Below are positions 59,505 to 64,000 of a DNA stretch of 64,000 nucleotides, in pieces. The notes under the pieces were generated by a model. It had not been told where the DNA came from. It saw nothing but the letters and a program-made list of their open reading frames with translations, and made no database searches. Each line of letters starts with the position of its first letter. The first letter of the stretch is position 1. The translations under genes and the position numbers were made by a program. Location: NCBI RefSeq assembly GCF_000719335.1, contig NZ_JOGB01000033.1:1-64000 (forward strand), written 5' to 3'. The stretch is from Streptomyces sp. NRRL S-87 (GTDB lineage: Bacteria; Actinomycetota; Actinomycetes; Streptomycetales; Streptomycetaceae).

Positions 59505-59900
59505 ATGGCAGGCAGTCCGACCGTCTGTCCGACGCTGTTGTACACCGACGCGAAGGCGGCCCTCCGGCTGCTGACGGAAGCCTTCGGCTTCACCCGGGTC
59601 GCGGTGTACGAGTCCGACGACGGCACCGTGATGCACGCGGAGCTGGCGTACGGGACCGGCGTCGTGATGCTGGGCAGCAAGGGGCGGGGCGGGGTCTTCG
59701 ACACGGCGATGGGGGACGCGGGTCCCGCGGGCGTGTACGTGGTGGTGGAGGACGTCGACGCGCACCACAAGCGGGCCGTGGAGCACGGGGTCGAGATCCT
59801 GATGGAGCCCACCGACCAGGACTACGGCTCGCGGGACTACACGGCCCGCGACGGCGAGGGCAACATCTGGAGCTTCGGCACGTACGCCCCGGCGGTCTGA
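59505..59900 (+). CDS. VOC family (glyoxalase/bleomycin-resistance fold) protein
   Basis: 131 residues. Two beta-alpha-beta-beta-beta modules are visible: TVCPTLLYTDAKAALRLLTEAFGFTRV and VYVVVEDVDAHHKRAVEHGVEIL ... DYTARDGEGNIWSFGTY. This closely resembles PhnB-like VOC proteins; metal ligands could not be assigned. The ATG at 59505 follows GAGAGGAAGTGG. It has no functional partner nearby. Confidence 0.9.
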   Translation: MAGSPTVCPTLLYTDAKAALRLLTEAFGFTRVAVYESDDGTVMHAELAYGTGVVMLGSKGRGGVFDTAMGDAGPAGVYVVVEDVDAHHKRAVEHGVEILMEPTDQDYGSRDYTARDGEGNIWSFGTYAPAV

Positions 59901-59937
59901 CCCGGGCGGGGGTCGGGGCGGCGACCCCCGCACCCCG

Positions 59938-61347
59938 TCAGGCGCCGCCGGTGTGGACCTGGAAGGCGGCCCGGCGCACGGCCTTGGCCAGGGCCGGGTC
60001 GGGGTGCGCGGCGGCCAGGGCGACGAGTACCTGCACGGTGCGCGGGTGCCCGACCGCGCGCACCTCGTCGAGCAGGTGGGGCACGGTGGTACGGACCGCC
60101 GAGTCGAGGTGGCGCACGAGGAGTTCGTTCTCGCCGTGGTCGGCGACGGCCGCGGCCGTGTCCACCCACAGCCAGGTCGACTCCTCGCGGGTGAGCACCT
60201 CCTGGACGTCCTCGGGGTCGGCACCGTCGTGCTCGGCGAGCCAGAGCAGCGCGTACGGGCGCAGGGTGGGGTCGGCGGCCGCGGCGCGGACGTCCGGTTC
60301 GGCAGGGGCGCCGACCACGCGCAGCGCCTCGAAGGCGAGGCCGCGCAGCAGGGCGTCCTCGCCGCGGGCGGCCTGGAGCAGCTCGGCGATGGCGCTGCCG
60401 ACGGGCCGGGCGGCGAGCCAGGCGCGGTACTCGGCGCGCGCCGCGCCGGGGGTGAGGCGGGCGCAGCCGAGGAGCATGTTGGCGGCGGGCTGCTCGATGT
60501 TCCCGCCGGCGGGGCTCTGGGCGGCGACGCAGATCTGCTCCAGCTTGACCCACACCGCCCAGCTGCCGAGCGGGGTGAGGGTGGCGCGCTTGGGGCCGAG
60601 GGTGAGGGCGTCGACCGCGGCCAGGGCGCCGAGCGCCCAGCGCAGCAGCCGGGCGAGGGCGGCCGGGTCGGGGGCGCCCGCGGTGTCGGCCGCGTCCTCG
60701 GGGCTCTCGTACGGGACCTCGCAGCGCTCGTCGCGCAGCTCGGCCACGCGCTGGCCGAGGAGGTCGAGCAGGGCGGGCACCGTCACCGGCCCGGCGGAGA
60801 GCTGGAGCAGCGACAGCAGTTGCGGCATGGCCTCGACGACCTCGGCCACGACCTCGGGGGCGAGGTCGGCGGGCGCGGGGTGGATGAGGGACCAGGCGTC
60901 GAAGAGGGCGACCCAGCCGCGCAGCACGGCGGAGTCGTCGCTGTCCCAGGCGCGCAGCCGCCAGCCGGGACGGGCACTGGTGCCGTGCATCTCGACGAGA
61001 CCGGCGAGCCGGGCGCGGTCCCAGGCGGCACGGATCTGGCCCGGGGTCAGGCGCAGGTCCGCGGCGGCCCGTTCGGCGGTGGCGGCGGGCAGGGTGCCGG
61101 GGCGGCCGTCGTCGGACGCGTCGCCGGGGTGCGCGGCGGCCCAGCGGGTGAGCCGCACCTCGTCGGCGAGTGACGCTCTGGCCCGGTTGGCGAGTTCGGC
61201 GGGGGCCGGGGTGCCGACGGGCGGGCGGGGTGCCGGTCGGGTCCGCCGGTTCGTCACCGCCTCGCGGGCGGCGGCCACGGACGGCGGGGAGACGAGTCGG
61301 AGTCGGGAGTCGCGCGCCAGCTGCTCATCAGGCTTTCGGGACGTCAC
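59938..61347 (-). CDS. Conserved Streptomyces hypothetical protein with helical repeats
   Basis: 469 residues, soluble. A winged-helix-like segment at about 75-130 (LPAATAERAAADLRLTPGQIRAAWDRARLAGLVEMHG) precedes long helical repeats that end in HEAT-like units (from about 330; PTLRPYALLWLAEH, VRHLDSAVRTTVPHLLDEVRAVGHPRTVQVLVALAAAHPD). No catalytic motif. It may be a scaffold or regulator; I know no function. ATG at 61347. Confidence 0.85.
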   Translation of the reverse strand: MTSRKPDEQLARDSRLRLVSPPSVAAAREAVTNRRTRPAPRPPVGTPAPAELANRARASLADEVRLTRWAAAHPGDASDDGRPGTLPAATAERAAADLRLTPGQIRAAWDRARLAGLVEMHGTSARPGWRLRAWDSDDSAVLRGWVALFDAWSLIHPAPADLAPEVVAEVVEAMPQLLSLLQLSAGPVTVPALLDLLGQRVAELRDERCEVPYESPEDAADTAGAPDPAALARLLRWALGALAAVDALTLGPKRATLTPLGSWAVWVKLEQICVAAQSPAGGNIEQPAANMLLGCARLTPGAARAEYRAWLAARPVGSAIAELLQAARGEDALLRGLAFEALRVVGAPAEPDVRAAAADPTLRPYALLWLAEHDGADPEDVQEVLTREESTWLWVDTAAAVADHGENELLVRHLDSAVRTTVPHLLDEVRAVGHPRTVQVLVALAAAHPDPALAKAVRRAAFQVHTGGA

Positions 61348-61491
61348 GGAGAGCAGTCTCGCCCTTCATCGGCCGAAAGCCCAAACGGAACCGGCCGTTG
61401 CCATGGGCGTGTTCACGTCATCGTGACAAGTGCGGGGCAGGTGGGGCCTGGTGAGAGCCGCGTCACAGGGGGGAGTCCGCCGGGGGCGTGG

Positions 61492-62619
61492 TCACACGAG
61501 GGGGGTGAGGAAGCGGCGCAGGGCCTCCTCGTAGGCGGCGGGGGACGCGTTCCACATGGCCGCGTGCGGGGCCTCCTGGATGCTGTACAGCGTGACGAGG
61601 TCCGGTCGGCGGTCGGCGAGCCGGCGGGTCAGGCCCCAGGGGGCGAGGCTGTCGCCGGGGCCGTGGAAGACCAGGACCGGCACCTGCAGCCCGTCGGGGT
61701 CGGCGGCCTCCGGCAGCCGGTCGCCGCGCAGCCCGGTCCGGCCCTGGGCGGCCCGGACGGCGAGCGGCACCAGGGGTCCCGGCGTGCCGCGGGCGGCGGC
61801 CAGGGCGCGCAGGGTGACGTGCCAGTCGAGTACCGGGGAATCGAGGACGAGGCCGACGATGCGGTCGCGCAGCGCGGAACGCGAGGCGGCGTGCAGCGCC
61901 ATGGAAGCGCCGGTGGACCAGCCGTAGAGGACGACCCGCTCGGCGCCGAAGCGCACGGCGTAGCGGATGGCGGCGTCCAGGTCGCGCCACTCGGACTCGC
62001 CGAGGTGCCCCAGGCCGTCCGGGGAGGCGGGGGCGCCGAGGTCGTTGCGGTAGGCGAGGTCGAGGACGGGCACGCGCTGGCCGTGCAGGAAGGGGATCAG
62101 GTTCATGGGGTGCTCGCGGGTGGTGCCCAGCCCGTGCACCGTGATGACCCAGGTGCGGCGGGGGCCGGGCACGAACCACGCGGGCAGCGCGCCCAGCTCT
62201 CCGGGTACGTCGACGTCGGCGTACCCGAGCCCGAGGGCGCTGCCCGGGTCGCCGCGGTGCAGCGAGGGGGTGAAGCGCACGCGGGTGCCGGGGACCAGCT
62301 CGCCGTGGGTGACCCGGTCGAGGCGGCGCACGACGGTGTCGGGGTCGTGCGCGACGCCGTCGAGGACCGGGCCGACCACCGCGTGGACGCCGGGGGCGTC
62401 CAGCCCGTACGTGCCGGGGCGCAGCGCGGCCAGGCTGCGGGTGAGCGCGACGCGCCCGTCCACGGCGGAGTGGACGCTGAGCGGGACGGGGTCCGGCAGG
62501 GGCCGGCCGGGGGCGGGCCTGAGCACGGCGTCGCCGGCGTAGCGGCCGGCGACGACCGCCGCCGCGCCGGCGCCGACGAGGGCGGTGACGGCAGCTGCCG
62601 TCGCTGTCACGGTGCGCAC
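61492..62619 (-). CDS. Alpha/beta hydrolase (lipase/esterase-like), membrane-anchored
   Basis: 375 residues. One N-terminal hydrophobic segment (MRTVTATAAAVTALVGAGAAAVVAG) acts as a signal anchor. The alpha/beta-hydrolase nucleophile elbow is LYGWSTGASMAL (GWSTG), with an Asp near VLVFHGPGDSLAPW and a His in EAPHAAMWN. It probably acts on lipids or esters outside the membrane. The GTG at 62619 is preceded by a weak RBS. It is divergent from the pit gene. Confidence 0.92.
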   Translation of the reverse strand: MRTVTATAAAVTALVGAGAAAVVAGRYAGDAVLRPAPGRPLPDPVPLSVHSAVDGRVALTRSLAALRPGTYGLDAPGVHAVVGPVLDGVAHDPDTVVRRLDRVTHGELVPGTRVRFTPSLHRGDPGSALGLGYADVDVPGELGALPAWFVPGPRRTWVITVHGLGTTREHPMNLIPFLHGQRVPVLDLAYRNDLGAPASPDGLGHLGESEWRDLDAAIRYAVRFGAERVVLYGWSTGASMALHAASRSALRDRIVGLVLDSPVLDWHVTLRALAAARGTPGPLVPLAVRAAQGRTGLRGDRLPEAADPDGLQVPVLVFHGPGDSLAPWGLTRRLADRRPDLVTLYSIQEAPHAAMWNASPAAYEEALRRFLTPLV

Positions 62620-62834
62620 CGCTCCAGTCTCGGAGGCGGGGGGCCCGACGGCCAGCGGAGGGGCGTCCGGGGAGTGATGTGGATCTCATCGCCGGGGGCC
62701 TCGGCGACTCTCCGTAACGGGGAGACTTGTCTTGTTCACCTACCCCTGACATGCATTTTTACGGACATGAGCGGCAGAATCCGGACAAGACGGGGCGGTA
62801 TCCGGCCCTCCGGTACACCGGTCCGCCCGACTCA

Positions 62835-62856
62835 GTTCATCTTCCGTTCACTCAGA
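62835..62856 (+). promoter_or_regulatory. PHO box (PhoP binding site) of the phosphate transporter gene
   Basis: Two 11-nt direct repeats, GTTCATCTTCC (62835-62845) and GTTCACTCAGA (62846-62856), match the PhoP repeat unit of Streptomyces. A degenerate third repeat may follow (TTGCCTACGGT). The S. coelicolor pitH2 promoter is known from the literature to be bound by PhoP at 11-nt repeats. Confidence 0.8.
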
Positions 62857-62904
62857 TTGCCTACGGTCGCCTAGCCACTGACCTCAAACAGAAGCCTGGG
62901 TAAA

Positions 62905-64000
<1,096 letters not shown>

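Overview
The window is high-GC actinomycete chromosome, almost certainly Streptomyces. Codons end in G or C, many starts are GTG or TTG, and long perfect hairpins without U-tracts separate genes. Genus-typical families are present: streptophobe, SGM_5486, a Gbn-like 73-residue DNA-binding protein, FHA-ABC and Asp23/AmaP. The gene order fabG-fabI, tldD-tldE, tyrS, moaA ... gbn ... pit resembles, from memory and unchecked, the core arm of the S. coelicolor chromosome around SCO18xx. I see no rRNA or tRNA gene body, prophage, IS element, CRISPR array or antibiotic cluster. The extreme left edge carries the promoters and leader of an rRNA operon that lies just outside the window and is read leftwards.

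Layout. 1-9.6 kb: rrn promoter/leader, alkyladenine DNA glycosylase, Spo0M-like arrestin, Raf-kinase-inhibitor-like protein, HNH nuclease, TauE/SafE exporter, SPFH/NfeD membrane pair, ABC ATPase, and a GAF histidine kinase with its LuxR-type response regulator. 9.8-22.2 kb: SDR plus QueA-like protein, secreted lytic transglycosylase behind a structured leader, FHA-ABC exporter, streptophobe, serB, SixA phosphatase, MFS exporter with a 39-residue partner, and a GntR regulator. 22.3-32.1 kb: Imm49-family protein, fabG-fabI, tldD-tldE, tyrS, and small membrane or cytosolic proteins. 32.2-40.2 kb: moaA, acetate-type symporter with its DUF485 partner, secreted S8 protease, Zn alcohol dehydrogenase, and a coupled fatty-acid-hydroxylase/lysoplasmalogenase pair. 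40.3-48.4 kb is the most accessory-looking part: a 1026-residue NACHT protein with leucine-rich repeats, then a tightly coupled operon (acetoacetate-decarboxylase-like, SDR, two metal-dependent amidohydrolase-2 enzymes) divergent from a TetR regulator across a clear operator. 48.6-64 kb: DEDDh exonuclease, SURF1, SDR, a five-gene Asp23/AmaP envelope-stress cluster, enoyl-CoA hydratase, Gbn-like nucleoid protein, ABC-F ATPase with a possible leaderless leader peptide, zinc metallopeptidase, VOC protein, alpha/beta hydrolase, and a Pho-box-controlled Pit phosphate transporter cut by the window end.

How genes work together. Most are housekeeping: fatty-acid synthesis, serine, tRNA charging, molybdopterin, phosphate and acetate uptake, cell-envelope maintenance. 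The parts most worth new work are the NACHT-LRR protein with a perfect 12-nt palindrome upstream, the uncharacterised decarboxylase/SDR/amidohydrolase operon and its TetR operator, the possible ether-lipid module at 38.5-40.2 kb, the candidate leaderless heptapeptide ORF before the ABC-F gene, the hairpin-rich gap beside gbn, a dispersed 50-nt repeat at 22.2 and 51.7 kb, and a rare-codon insertion inside the histidine kinase GAF domain.
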